Source of the DNA: Dasypus novemcinctus
Taxonomy: Eukaryota; Chordata; Mammalia; Cingulata; Dasypodidae
NCBI RefSeq assembly: GCF_030445035.2
Contig: NC_080701.1
Coordinates: forward strand, 16,274,798-16,338,797
Direction of reading: 5' to 3'
DNA: 64,000 nucleotides
Shown: positions 1-12,032 of the stretch, piece by piece
Numbering within the stretch: position 1 is the first letter of the stretch
How the letters are laid out: each line of letters opens with the position of its first letter
The notes under the pieces: generated by a model
Database searches by the model: none
What the model saw: only the letters and a program-made list of their open reading frames with translations
Told to the model about the DNA's origin: nothing
Position numbers and translations under genes: made by a program

Positions 1-1189
1 ACAAATGCAGGGAGAAAAGGAAATGCTCTCAGCGTCCGTTTCTAAAATCCTTACCTAGGCAGGGCATCCACGAAAGGGTTTTTCAACCCAAGATCATTCC
101 TGGTATGGAGACCTAGAGTAAGACCGTAAGTCATAGCTCAGAAGAGGAGGGTTGAACTTCTTTGCTTTCCAGAAGCATAGGATTGGGTTGACGTGCTCTA
201 CACAGGTGTTTGTGCAGAATTAAGACTGCAGTGGGCATGAGCTCTGACAACCCCAAATGATGAAGAGCAAATATAGGAGGTAGCTTGCAGGGCTTCGACT
301 CAACCACACAACTAAAATAAATAATAATTTGGGCCATCAGGGGCATTTTCCCTCTTGAAATCTCCTTTTTAGAGCCAACACCTAATACAGCCTGGAATGA
401 TAGCATCCAAATTAGAATTTATCATGTCATTTGTCCCTCAAAGATATCAGCAGAGCGTGACGCAGCATGGCTGGGTGGAGCACCTGACCTCAGCACTGTG
501 TCGTGGTGCTTTGCTGTCGCTGGTAGTCCATCCACCAGAGCATCTTTTTCCCCTTCTTGAGTACAATGTTGCTTTCATTTTACTAAAGCAACGATGGACT
601 GTGCTGTGCTTTTGGCTGTAGAACATTGAGCTGTTTTTTTCCTAATATGACTCAGAAGCCCGTTAGGGATGAGGGGCAGCTTTTATTGTTTTCCCAGCTG
701 TCCCCCTTGAGTATTTCCAGGCCTCTGTGGTAAAGGCTTGGTCATTCCTACAACTTTCCCAAACCACGTTTGGAGTCATTTATACATTGATGTCCTCCCT
801 GTACCATGTGTTGCAGTAATGTGTGCGGGGAGTTAATTACCCTTTGGGTGAACAACTTGCTCTATAAATTTTCAAATGGTCGCTCCTCCTAGGAGTATTT
901 TGGGATTTGGTCACTAAATCTGCTTATGCCTTACTTGTGTTAAGATACTGTTCTGTCCCCAGTCTTCCTGTTTCCAGACAAATGCTACCACCAGCTCTCA
1001 GACCTCTACTTCGTTTGTGAAACACTGTCTTCAGGATAGTCCACTAGCAGAGCGATATTTGGGCTTAGTTAATCAATTAATTCAGGCCTTTGTTCTTTAA
1101 GTTGTTTCCTTCACCAAGACTGAACCAAACTAGTCTAGAATAACCTAGAGTGGAGGGTAAAAGGAATTGTAAAATCAGAGAATGATAGA
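1..1189. other. unique non-coding sequence
   Basis: I recognise no repeat and no exon with plausible splice sites here. The open frames present are short and do not resemble any protein I know. Confidence 0.5.
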
Positions 1190-1310
1190 GGCCATTCTCA
1201 TTATAGGATGAAGAAAATCAGGCTTAAAGAAATAAGGATGTGGTCAAGTCACAGTACTCATTAAGGAGAGACCTGGGTTAGAACTGGGCTCTCAGATTGA
1301 TAGTTCAAAT
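1190..1310 (-). mobile_element. MIR-like SINE fragment
   Basis: Read on the plus strand, this has the order seen in reversed MIR elements: a GATGAAGAAAATCAGGC-like segment, then a GTCAAGTCACA segment, then GACCTGGGTTAGAACTGGGCTCT. MIR is an ancient tRNA-derived mammalian SINE. The match is diverged and the boundaries are approximate. Confidence 0.5.
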
Positions 1311-1348
1311 GCTTGCTTAAGGTCAAATCAACAAATACCACTTTTTAA

Positions 1349-2165
1349 TATTTATTTATTTCTCTCCCCTTCCCCCACCCCCCTCATTGTCTGCTTTATT
1401 TTTTTATTTTTTGAAGATTTATTTCTTTATTTATTTCTCTTCCCTCCCCTCCTCGGTCATCTGTTCTCTATGTCTATTTGCTGCATCGTCTTCTTTGTCC
1501 ACTTCTGTTGTTGTCAGTGGCATGGGAATCTGTGTTTCTTTTTGTTGCATCATCTTGTGTCAGCTCTCTGTGTGGGCAGTGCTATTCTTAGGCAGGCTGC
1601 ACTTTCTTTTGCGCTGGGCGGCTCTCCTTACGGGGCGCACTCCTTGTGCGTGGGGCTCCCCTATGCGGGGGACACCCCTGCGTGGCAGGGCACTCCTTGC
1701 GCGCATCAGCACTGCGCATGGGCCAGCTCCACACGGGTCAGGGAGTCCCGGGGTTTGAACCACGAACCTCCCATGTGGTAGACAGATGCCCTAACCACTG
1801 GGCCAAGTCCACTTCCCTCATTGTCTGCTTTCTGTGTGCATTTTGCTCTGTGTTCTTCTGTGTCCGCTTGCATTCTTGCCAGTGGCATCAGGAATCTCTG
1901 TCTCTTTTTATAGCATCGTCTTGCTGCGCCTACTCTCCTGGGCAGGCTGTGCTTTTTTTGTGTGGGGCAGCTCTCCTTGCAGGGCGCACTCCTTGTGCGT
2001 GAGGCTCCCCTCCATGGGGGACACCCCTGCATGGCACAGCACTCATTGCGCACATCAGCACTGCCTGTGGGTCAGCTCCACATGGGTCAGGAGGCCCTGG
2101 GTTTGAACCCTGGACTTCCCATGTGGTAGGCAGACGCTCTATCACTTGAGCCAAATCCACTTCCC
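1349..2165 (-). mobile_element. older DAS-type SINE, split by a second SINE
   Basis: This tRNA-Ala-derived SINE is inserted on the minus strand. Its A-rich tail appears as the T-rich 1349-1383 segment, and its tRNA-like head ends at 2165 (reads ...CCACTTCCC). The body is broken by an intact SINE at 1398-1817. Imperfect target-site copies flank the whole: AAATACCACTTTTT (1333-1346) and AAATACTGCTTTTT (2166-2179), 12 of 14 identical. The B box near 2100 reads, on the minus strand, as a GGTTCAAACCC-type motif. Confidence 0.85.
1398..1817 (-). mobile_element. DAS-type SINE nested inside another SINE
   Basis: This is a nearly complete GC-rich tRNA-Ala SINE, reversed. The tail is the TTTATTTATTTCTC region at the left and the tRNA-like head ends in ...CCACTTCCC at the right. 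The 14-bp duplication TCATTGTCTGCTTT occurs exactly at 1384-1397 and 1818-1831, and it is itself part of the older SINE body. This shows a retroposition event into a pre-existing SINE. The minus-strand B box matches GGTTCRANNCC. Confidence 0.93.
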
Positions 2166-2179
2166 AAATACTGCTTTTT

Positions 2180-3813
2180 GTTATCCATATATGGCCCAAA
2201 GTTACCAGCGTCAAAAAGTATCAATGCAGAACTGAAAAGTAGCCCATTCTCATCTGCAGCGCTCCTTGAATGCCCTATCTTGTCCTCCCATTCTGATGAA
2301 AGGGTTCCAGGTCACCCTTCCCTGACACCCAATGTCTTGGTGCTACCTCTTGCCTGCCTGGGGCTTGCCAGGCTCACTGAAGTGCCCTGTATGGGCTGTT
2401 CTTCTTGGAGCCCCTGTCAGTTCTTCTCTGCTGCCTGCTTCTCTCCTAATTTTATCAACCCACTGTATGGGCCCCTGCATCAACACTTCTGAGTCTGGTA
2501 GTGCACTGGGTACCTGCAGGGTGACACTTGAAATTGATAAACCATTTCCAGCTGAGATGCTCAGGGTCCCAAGTTCATAAGTGGTTGTTTTTTGAGTCTC
2601 TCCTCTCCAGTTACAATCACACAGAGTGAGTAATGTGGGAGCTCCTGAAATCGTGACCAGCCTATGGGGAAGATGATTTGGGGCAGGGGACTCTTTTCCA
2701 GCATCCGTAGCTTTTAGGTGTTAGCCTGGGCTGCAGCTGTTCTTCCTACATGATTCCAAACTTCCCCTTTGCCCCATCTTTCCGACCCTCCTGTCCCCTT
2801 AGGTCTCTTCCTCCCAGTGGGAAGTGAAGCATGGTGGTTGAAAATGACCAATGTTGTGGCTGGACATGGCCCGGCCAGAAAACCCCATGAGGGCATCAGG
2901 GAGCGGGCACCTAGAGGCAGGAGCCCTCCGGGTAGACTTTCCAAGAGCAGAGAGGAAAGGCGACGGCGGGAGGCAGACTTTATCTGTTACCATATTGTAA
3001 CCTATTGCTTGTTTTTTACTCTCCCCGCCGTTTCTGTTCACTTCTTCCTCATTTTGTTCTACAGTTTTCCATCTCTTTTCTGTGTTTCTCCTTTTCTACA
3101 TCCTGCAGGGCCCTCTTAGGCACATTACTTCTTGAAGCCATGAGCAATTTTTCTGTGTTACATTGTCCCAGAGTCGTTTCCTCTGGTGAGCAATTTGACA
3201 CCTCTTTTAGCTGCCTTTCTTTGTATGTTCTTCCCATTTGCCTGTGCCGTGTGGGGTTCTGAGCCTTGGCTCCTTTTGAATTCAGAGTCTATGAGATGTT
3301 ATTTCAGGGCTTATGTCCCAACTCTTGCCATCTGAGGCATCTGCACCTAAGAGAATTTTTTCTTGAAATTTCCTGTAGCCACATTTATGAGCGTCTTGTC
3401 ATAACAATGGTAGACGTTATCTTCTGTATGCTTCTTTGCAGACAGAGCTTGCCTCCCATGCTGCCAGACCTGTGGGCAGTCTCTCTCCTGCCTCTTCTGG
3501 GTCCGAGTACCTGGTGGCTCTACCGCTCTGGAGATTGTAAATTGATGGGTAATTCCTTGTTCCTGAACTTTACCAGTACTCTAAAAATGCTCCGCAAACA
3601 ATGGGCACATACTTTTCCGGGTGGGTTTGTAAATCTCAGTCCTTAACTCCAAGGACCCCATATCTCTGATTTAAACTCTAATTTAAGAAAGCCCAAGATG
3701 CAAAACCCAGAATTTATGGAGACACATATTATTTGCATTACAAAAGGATTTGTTACAGAAGTTGCTCTACTATCAAGCCCCTTCAGTGCATTCAAGTTAT
3801 TAATATTTTTATT
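2180..3813. other. unique non-coding sequence
   Basis: This stretch has mixed composition and no repeat I can name. Several open frames of 80-126 codons overlap on both strands, show no coherent domain and lack convincing exon boundaries, so I do not call them genes. Confidence 0.45.
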
Positions 3814-3825
3814 TGATCTGATTTT

Positions 3826-4015
3826 TTTTGCGGGGGAGGATGAGGAACTGAACCCAGGACCTCGGATGTGGGAAGCCGGAGCCACATTGACTTCCCTGAG
3901 TTGGCTTTTGTGTTGTTGTTCTTTGTTTGTTTTGCTTGTTTGTTTTTGTTTCATTTTTTCAGGAGGCACCAGGAAGCAAACTGGGACCTCCCATGTGGGG
4001 CGCTCAACTACTCCC
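3826..4015 (-). mobile_element. dimeric tRNA-derived SINE (DAS-I-like)
   Basis: Two tRNA-like monomers lie in tandem on the minus strand, separated by a T/G-rich linker (3906-3960). Each monomer has a B-box-like segment (plus-strand GAACCCAGGACCTC near 3850 and GCAAACTGGGACCTCC near 3977). Flanking copies TGATCTGATTTT (3814-3825) and TGATCTTATTTT (4016-4027) match at 11 of 12 positions and fix the ends. Confidence 0.85.
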
Positions 4016-4027
4016 TGATCTTATTTT

Positions 4028-4340
4028 ATTTTACAAGGCAATTAATAAGGAAACGGAGATGGATTTGACACTGGGGGAGAAAATAAGAGGGCCTGGAGCT
4101 TAGTCAGGGCCTGGTGGCCTGGCAGAACCTCTTCTGATCATTCAGTTATGACATCTGTGGCAGTGACTATTTCCCTTTATTGTGAACCCAACGTTTTCAA
4201 TGCACAGAAATGGAAATGATGGGACGACCGGCAGCCGTAGAGGGAAGAAATACTGTTTTCTGGGTTTCAGTCCAGTGCCCAAGATTTGTGACAGGTAGAG
4301 TGAGAGGGGACTTGGAGATTTTACACATGGAAGTCTACAC
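4028..4340. other. unique non-coding sequence
   Basis: No repeat or coding signal was recognised between the SINE and the tandem repeat that precedes the CpG island. Confidence 0.45.
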
Positions 4341-4400
4341 ACACGCAATATCTCCCGCTTATACGCAATATCTCCCGCTTATACGCAATATCTCCCGCTC
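4341..4400. repeat. three tandem copies of a 20-bp unit
   Basis: The unit ATACGCAATATCTCCCGCTT occurs three times head to tail (4341-4360, 4361-4380, 4381-4400). The first and last copies each carry a single difference. It lies at the left shoulder of the CpG island. Confidence 0.97.
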
Positions 4401-4439
4401 TTTCCAGGGGGAAGAGCCCACACTGGCCTTGGGTGCCCT

Positions 4440-5260
4440 GGTGGCCACCTCTGTGCCCGTGGGTAGCTGTCCCCCGGGGCCAAGCCCGCCCCACTCTCCA
4501 GGGCAGAGGCCAGGCAGCTGCCCGGAGTCCTCGCGAACCGGCCCCGCCCCTGGATGGCGCTCAGCCCTCGTGGGGACACTCAGCCACCAGCCTTCCTCTC
4601 CCGGACGCCACCAAGCCCTCTGCCCCCTCTCCAGCTCTCAAAAGCCCATTTCCTGCTTCAATCTTAATTCTTACGACTAGAAACGCGGGGCCTGCATGGA
4701 GAATGGGAAACTCCTGTATCGTAGGAAGCAATCGCACAGAACACAGAAAGCCATTCAGAGTAATTAAACCCCTCGCGTCCCGTCCCCGCGCCTCTTGGGC
4801 GCTCCGGCCGCGGGGCTGTGGATCTCCAGCTCCATTTTCCGCAAGGGCCCCTGCCGAGGGGGCAGCGTTAAGACAAACACTGGCGACCCCGGCTGCCAAG
4901 GCTTCTGAAAAGCAGGGGAAGCTGCGTCACCGCCCCGCGAGGAAGGAAATGCACCAAGGCCGGGGACAGTGAGAGGCGCTTAGGGGCGAGTTACCAGGAA
5001 AGAGGATGCGCGCGGTGGGGGCGGGAGGGAACGGGAGCGCCTCATCAGCCGCGCCCGGAAGCTTCTGGTGAGGAGGCTGCAACGCTGCCCCCAGCTGTGC
5101 CAGAGGCTTGCCAGCGACCTTAGGGGGCGCTGGCCCCGGGGGGGACCGCGGGCGGGCAGAGCTGACAGCTCCCCCCCTAAGCCTGCGTGGATGGCTTTGC
5201 AGGACGGCTGCGCAGACAGATCTGCCCCAGGGCTGCACCCCACCCCACCGCATCATCCTG
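4440..5260. promoter_or_regulatory. CpG island, candidate promoter with no identified gene
   Basis: Base composition changes sharply here to GC-rich and CpG-rich. I count about 37 CpGs by hand in 4741-5160, well above what vertebrate DNA usually shows. Sp1-type GC boxes are visible (GCCCCGCCCC at 4541-4550; GGGGGCGGGAGGG near 5016), as are a CRE-like TGCGTCAC at 4923-4930 and a CTCF-like AGGGGGCGCT core at 5122-5131. Long frames on both strands follow from the low stop-codon content and match no protein I know. Transcription direction cannot be decided from the sequence. Confidence 0.8.
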
Positions 5261-7366
5261 GTCCCAGAAGGTCTGTGGCAGCTATTTCATAGTGTACACC
5301 CCCCCCCTTCGGGTAGTGTCTTGGGGCCTTTGAGCTGGAGAAAGAGGGAAGAACGTGGAGTATAGCTTAAAAATATCCATTTTCCACCTGCCTAAAGGCA
5401 CAGATGCCTCTGGACTGTGTTTCTTCTGTTGTGCTAAGCCTATGCTTCTTCAGAACTTTGGTAAGCGAGCTTGAAGAAATGCGCCCGAAAACGGGCTTCT
5501 GAAGGGCAAGTGCAGTCAACAGCACTTCCCAAGGGGGACCAAGAGGTGTGACACAGGACCTACAATAAAAACCTCAATCACTGGCTCTCTGTGGAGCCGC
5601 TGGGCTGCTTCAGGACATAAACCCTTGAGGGATGGGCTCTGGCTGGCTGCTCCTTCTGAGAGCTGGACAGGCTGCTGGACTTTTCGGGTTTCAAGGAGCT
5701 CTCAAGGTCATCTAACAGAGACCTAGCCCAGTTTGAAAATTTTGCAGAGGCTGGTCTATAAAATGTCAAATTAAGCCGCATGGACCATCTCATGTTTATT
5801 TCAGGACGAAGTAGCCTGTGCTCTACCTGCCGGGACTGCTTCCCTGCAGACAGAATTGTCTTAGTAGGTTGAACTTCTTGGTTTAGGCAAAAATGCCAGT
5901 TTCAAAGTGACCGCAGAGGCCCTGCTTCCCCCTTCCCCCTGCCCAGTCTGACCGATGCTGCACAGAGTAGCTTTTTTTGGTTTAATCTAGGGAGTTGGCA
6001 CCTTGCCCGTTCCTCTCTGACAGACCTGCAGTGTTCAGCTTTCTCATTTTGCATCTGTCATTTTCTTTTGTATGCAAGGAAGTTTAATGTGCAATAAATG
6101 TAAATGGGCAATGTATATTCTGTTGTTTTATTAACTCTCATCTGAGCCTGTTGTTGCAAGCAATGGTTCTTGCCTTGCCAGGCGTCATCAACGAGTAGTT
6201 GGTTTTCCTTGCCCTCCCCATCTCATTTCTGCAGACTACCATCCCCAAGGCCTGTATCTGTGGAAGTCACTGTGCTCCGCTCTCCTCTTAGGGTGACGGG
6301 TACACCACGTTTTAGATGGCCACGTTCTTCTGGAATGGTTTACTCCAACCATTTCACAGACTTAGGGGACACAGTGGGAAGGCCTTCGGTGTACCTGTCA
6401 TCTAGCTTATGTGTGAATGTGTCAGCAGATAGAGAACTACTAGAAATAGTTCCTAAATCTGGGTAAAATCAAAGAACATTAGCTGCCTAGCCAGGATCAT
6501 TAAATCCTTTCCCCCCATTTAACTATTTCTGGAAGGACCTCGTCTTACAATCATTTCACTCTCTTGGCAAAAGTGTTCAATATGCTGAATGAAAATGATG
6601 AGTCAATTTATTCTCTCAGTAGGAATCCTTGTAAGGTAGTGTGGAGGTGGAGCCGTGACCACCCAAAATGAAATTGAGTCTGTGGGGGTAATGGCAAAAC
6701 ATCCCAGGGTACTAGACTCTCAGGGCAAGGACACTGATGTTCAAGGGTCTCTGGGGTTAATGTGCCTCCTTCATTGCTTACCTTGCTACTTAGGGTTGCT
6801 TCAAGGAGAAAGAAACTTTAATGCAGGCACTTTTGGGTGAGAATTCAGAGTAGTAAAGCAATGGAAAGTGCATTTTTTATGATATTTTCCAGGAGACTTA
6901 GCCAGTGGATATTTCTGGTTTGAAGACCAGAGAGTATCAACAATTACATGTCAGACCCCAGGGAGAAGTGCCACGCTGAGAAAGCACATCTGTCAAAATC
7001 ATGGAAAGCAGTGGGTGGCTTTAACTGCTCCAAAGCTGTGGACATATTCCAGGGGACACTCAGAGAAATGCCAGCCACATAATAGAAATATTTCTCTCCT
7101 AGGTCCAGCTATGTCTCAAATTAAAGGACTTTCAGGCATTTCTGGAGAGATCCTTATATCTGCTATTGTATGAGCTTTCCGGCATCTTTGGTGATATGAG
7201 GAAGGTGATTTAGGGATATCAGGAGACTTCAAAAGTATATTGCAGTGCCTTGAACTTCCACAAATGTGTTTCAGAACCCTCAGACCCTCTCAAGCAGTGT
7301 TTCCCCAACTCACAATCCAAATAAGAACCCACCGATTAATGGAATTTTTTGCTCTAGAGATCACAT
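5261..7366. other. unique non-coding sequence beside the CpG island
   Basis: No repeat is recognised. If the island fires rightward, this could be first intron or non-coding exon. An AATAAA followed by a T-rich stretch near 6093-6130 resembles a poly(A) site but is not sufficient on its own. Confidence 0.4.
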
Positions 7367-8420
7367 TTTTTTTTGGAAAAAAATTTATTTCGATATAATT
7401 CACATTTCAATATATTTTGATACAATTCATCAATTTAAAGTGTATAATTCAAAGGGCTTTAATTCAGAGTTGTGCACCTATCACCACAATCATTTTGAGC
7501 ACCCCAGAAAGAAACTCCATATCACTTAGCAGTTACTTCCCAATCCGCTGCTCCCCTTAGCTCTTGGCAACCACTAATCTTTTTGTTGTATAGATTTGCC
7601 TGTTTTGGACATTTCATATAAATGGACTCATACAATGTTCATGTTTTTGTGTCTGATTTCTTTCATTTAGCATAATGTTTTGACATTCATCCATGCTGTA
7701 GCATAACAGAACTTCATTCCTTTTTATTGCCAAGTAATATTTTCTTTAACCAGTGATCAGTTGATGGACATTTGACTTGTTCCACTTTTTAGTTATTATA
7801 TATCATGTTGCTATGAATGTTTGTATACAGATTTTATGCAGACACATTTTCCTTTCTCTTGGGTATATGCCCAGAAGTGGAATTGTTGGGTCTTTTGGTA
7901 ACTCTATGTGTAACCTTTAGAGGAACTCCCAAACTGTTTCCCAAAGTGGCAGCAACATTTTACATTCTCATCAGCAATGTATGAGGGTTCTAATTTCTCC
8001 ACATCCTCACCAACACTTGTAATTATTTGTCTTTTTGATTATAGCCATTGTAGTGGGGTGAAGCAGTATCTGAGTGTGTTTTGATTTGTATTTCTGTAAT
8101 GGCAAATAATGTTAAACACCTTTTCATGTACTTATTGGCCATTTTGTATCTTCTTTTGTATCTTCTTTATTCAAATTATTTATCCAATTTTCAATTGGAT
8201 TATTTGCCTGTTTATTATTGAGTTGTAAGTGCTCTTTATATATTCTGGATATAATTTCCCTATCAGATATATGATTTACAAATATTTTCTCCCTTTGTGG
8301 GTTTTTTAAAAAAATTTTCTTGATAGTATTATTTGCAGTACAAAAGTTTCTCATTTTGATGAAGCCCAGTTTATCTGTTTTTTATTTTGTTCCTTGTACT
8401 CTTGGTATTGTAGAAGAAAT
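7367..8420 (-). mobile_element. old L1 3' end
   Basis: The L1 sense strand is minus; the 3' end is at the left with a T run at 7367. Translated from about 8354 down, the segment SDREIISRIYKEHLQLNNK is the typical C-terminal part of L1 ORF2, followed by stops and a diverged 3' UTR. It is 5'-truncated and heavily decayed. Confidence 0.9.
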
Positions 8421-9429
8421 AAAGTGCTCCCAGATACAAACAGGTACATGCTTTTAAGTCAAGAAAGAAGGAATGGCAACATGGTGAATAAGCCTTATCT
8501 ACTGCACCAAGTACATCAGTTTGATGAAAGATTTCATTTTAAAAAGACTTTGATGGGAAAAATATTTTAAATTCACACAATTATTGTGTTGGCATATATT
8601 ATATTTTCTTTGAGGAGGGAGGGAAGTGTTACCAAATACTATTTTATATATTTAAAACCATACTCCATCAAATAAACTTTGTTTTAAACAGGACTTCCCT
8701 GTGTAGAATTTACAGGCTCCTTTCTTTTGTTTCATAATATTCTTAGCCACAAGGCTGCTGATCTGCCACCGTCCAAACTGGTCTTGGTAAGCTCACTGAT
8801 CAAGGTTCACCCTCATTTCTTTGTGACTATAAGTGCTTGGTTGCTTATTTGTAGAAGTGGGTAGAACCAAGTAAGGTACAAATTAAATAGGAAAATTAAC
8901 ATTAAAATGAAAAAAACACCCAAACTCTTGAACACTGAAGAGATTTGATTTATTAAATTTGAGTGTTACATATTCTGTTTGTGTCAATGATAATGTGAGG
9001 CAGAGCAGTTGAACGAAGTTATTTCAGATCCTTTGTACTCCAGTGTCATATGCTATTTGTTAACAGTTTGCAAGGCAACCGTGTTGTCTACTTCTTTGAA
9101 ATTAAAAAGGAAATCAGCGCTTGGTTAGAGTCTAACGGTTTGTTGGATGCCTTGCTGTCAGAAATGGAGTCCCATTCAGAAATTGTGTGTATGAGGGCAT
9201 TGTAAAGGCATGTTTCTACTTTGCAGTCTGTGCTACAATACATGGAATATAATTTCTTAAAGCTGTATCTGGGGCACAATGGAGTGACTTGATCCCATAG
9301 AATGTGATCTTAAAAGCATCCTGCATAGGGTTATCAAAAACTTCCATCAGCTTCCAACAACACTTCTGACACCAACCTTAAAATCTGCAGTAATTCAGTC
9401 AATTCATTTCTGACTCTTAACTACCCAGA
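8421..9429. other. unique AT-rich sequence
   Basis: I see no named repeat or coding signal. Confidence 0.4.
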
Positions 9430-10165
9430 TTGGTTAAGGGCAATCCTCTACGAGATGATCTTTCAGAGCAGGCCAATTGCTCTTCTGACTGTCTACAAAT
9501 TCAAGGGTTTCTGCCAATCCCTTGGGTTTGGCAATTCACTAGAATGACTCACAGAGCTCACTCCCAAGTCCTATACCTCTGTGTATAGTTTTATTATAGT
9601 AAAAGGATACAAATAAGAAGCCAAAAGAAGAGGTGCATAAGGTGAGGTCTGGGAGGATCTCAGATGGCTTGTTTCTGTGTCCTCTCCATGTGCAGTCAGA
9701 ATGTGTCACTCTCTGGGCAAAGAGATATATTTTTTCAATCACAGAGGCTCTCTTGAGCTTCAAGTGACCCAAGTTTATATGGAGTTACATTACATAGGCA
9801 TGCTTGATGGAATCAATACCCACCTGGCTGAACTCAGTCTCCAGACCCCTCTTCTCTCCCAGAGATTGGGCCAATGTGACATGGTTCATGGTCTCAACCC
9901 CCTGATCCCCCAGTTGGTGCTTTTGGTATATCCAGGCCCCCACTCTAAGGCTGCAGGTTTGCCTGGTCCACCACGAAGAACAAAAGACACTCCTGTCCCA
10001 GGATATTCCAAAGATTCAGAGGTTGCTTCCCCAGGAACTGATGAGGAAGACCAGCCAAGTTTTTCATTATGCTGTACATCCTAAAGAAGGAGACAGGATG
10101 AATTTTAATCTCCTCTTGATTTCCCAACTCAAACCTACTTTGCCAACATCTCAGATCTTTCCTTA
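9430..10165 (-). mobile_element. old interspersed repeat, probably retroviral LTR type
   Basis: The segment TCACTAGAATGACTCACAGAGCTC, then GTTTTATTATAG and AAAGGATACAAAT, recalls an ancient mammalian LTR-like repeat. The A-rich AATAAAAC motif on the minus strand would then be its poly(A) signal. I cannot assign a subfamily and the edges are approximate. Confidence 0.4.
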
Positions 10166-11332
10166 TTATAGACCCACCATAATTTGGGGAAGATTATCAC
10201 AGGGCAGTATAAGGATCTACTAATCCTTTCAGTGGGCAACTGGGCTCTCCTGTGTACATTTGGGAAACAACGTTTTCATGGGAGCAAGTGCTAATGGTCC
10301 TACATTTAATTATTACAAACTTTCATTAATAAATGCAAATGTAGCTTCAGAGGGCCAAGAAAACAGCTTTCAATTTGTGTCCAGGCTTAAAAATTATCAG
10401 CATCTTCAGACAAGAAGGACTCTTCATATCACCAGTGTTGCCACTTTGGAACTGTTAATGACTGCTGAGTGTGTTTCATGAAAGATTTTGGCTTTGAAAT
10501 CTGAAGTGAGAAAAATGATGTAAGCTTTGTAGGCTCCTTTGTGTAGCATGCAAGCTTTTCCTGCTTTATGTCTTTATCTCTTAGATATATTTTAAGCCCC
10601 TCCATCAAATGAACACCTTCTACTATTAACAGCTTCTGTAACAGAACTAGTGAAACTCGTTGAACACAGCCCTTTTGAGTCCAGGGGAAAGGGTTGGGAA
10701 GGCAGTGGACAGCAGGGTATAAACAACACAGTATCAGAAAGTCGGTTTTGAAAAACATTACTCTAGTGAATTTATGGACTGAGTGAGCAGGTTTCTATGA
10801 AAGCAAAACAGCTGACACGATCAATTCAATCAATTAACACTTGCTGCTTGTTCTCAGGTAGATATATATATTATGAAGAGTTGACCATGGGCTTTTGGAC
10901 AGCTAAAATATTTGCGAGAGAGCAGTTTCTTTGCTCTCTCAAAATATACTATCTTTGCAATTCCTAGTACTATGTCGTTTTCAGCCCTGGTAGGATTGGA
11001 ATGGGAATTCATTCTAGTTTGAAAGAAGCTAGGAGAAAGGGGCCGGTGGCCATAGCTTCAGCTGTTGGTGACTTCCAACTAGACAGAATCTCTGGAATAT
11101 GGGTAAGAAGGGATGAAAACATACTGACAGGCTCGTCCATGTTTTTAAATCAATGATTTGTGACCATCCCCCAACCTGCCCCTACAATCAGATGTGAACT
11201 TAACCGTCCTTTGGACTCCCTTGACATTTTGTGCTTATTTTTATTTTTATTATGTCTGCTTCTTTTATCAGACACTATACTTATTTGAGCACTTGTCTTA
11301 TTTAATTTGCTTCATATGTCCTTTTTGTATGC
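10166..11332. other. unique non-coding sequence
   Basis: Nothing recognisable. The sequence has mixed AT-rich composition with short unrelated open frames. Confidence 0.4.
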
Positions 11333-11347
11333 AAGAATGTTCATATT

Positions 11348-12032
11348 CCACACCCATTCCACATTTTCTCTGTGGACATTGGATTGGTTGTGTCCATTGC
11401 ACATCTATGTCAAGTGAGGGCTTAGATTCCATATGGGTGCTGGATGCACTCCTCCCGCTTCCAGTTGTAGACACTCTAGGCTCCATGTTGTGGTGGTTGA
11501 CCTTCTTCAACTCCATGTTAGCTGAGTGGAGTAAGTCCAATAAATCAAAGTGTAGGAGCTGAAGTCTGTTGAGGCTCTGGGCCTGGGTGTCATATTATCA
11601 GTCCAGAGATTCGAATCCCCTACATATATCTTAAACCCAGCACCTACTACAATTCCAATAAAGTAGCATGCAAGTCTTGTGAAAAGAGATCCCCTCTGAG
11701 TCCAATTCCATCACGCAGAAACGCGTTTTCGGGACGTGGAGTTGTCCTGGATAGTGCTTCACGGACAATTACGGGACATTATAGATCCCCCCAGGGCCCA
11801 CTGGATGGAACGTGAGAGAGTCTGGGCTATGATGTGGACCATTGACTATGGGGTGCAGTGATGCTCAGAGATGAACTTACCAGGTGCAATGGATGTGTCA
11901 TGATGATGGGAGAGAATGTTGCTGTGGGGGGAGTGGGGGGCGGGGGTGGTGGGGTTAAATGGGACCTCATATTTTTCATAATGTAATTAAAATAAATAAA
12001 TAAATAAATAATTAAAAAATTAAAAAAAAAAA
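11348..12032 (+). mobile_element. L1 3' UTR insertion with 5' inversion (twin priming)
   Basis: The right part (about 11725-12032) is L1 3' UTR in plus orientation ending in an A-rich tail. The left part (11348 to about 11724) is the adjacent, more upstream piece of the same UTR in reverse orientation. Both align with the long L1 at 36284-41446: the inverted part with about 40722-41096 and the direct part with about 41157-41440. About 60 bases between them are missing. The perfect 15-bp duplication AAGAATGTTCATATT flanks the whole (11333-11347 and 12033-12047), so this was one insertion event. Confidence 0.95.

Noticed and set aside
1387-2214. cluster of 67-123-codon frames on both strands
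   Set aside because: All lie in the GC-rich SINE bodies, and the same peptide-like strings recur at 29200-29570 and 48880-49240.
2769-3119. possible protein-coding exon
   Set aside because: The 116-codon frame has no conserved motif and no convincing splice signals, and it overlaps frames on the opposite strand.
4341-4400. CRISPR-like repeat array
   Set aside because: The 20-bp units are directly adjacent with no spacers, in a mammalian genome. It is a simple tandem repeat.
4433-4972. 179-codon open frame on plus strand
   Set aside because: It lies in the CpG island, where stop codons are rare. It has low-complexity Pro/Ala/Arg composition, no domain and an overlapping frame on the other strand.
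6061-6135. gene 3' end (poly(A) site)
   Set aside because: An AATAAA with a T-rich stretch alone is frequent in AT-rich DNA. There is no upstream coding exon.
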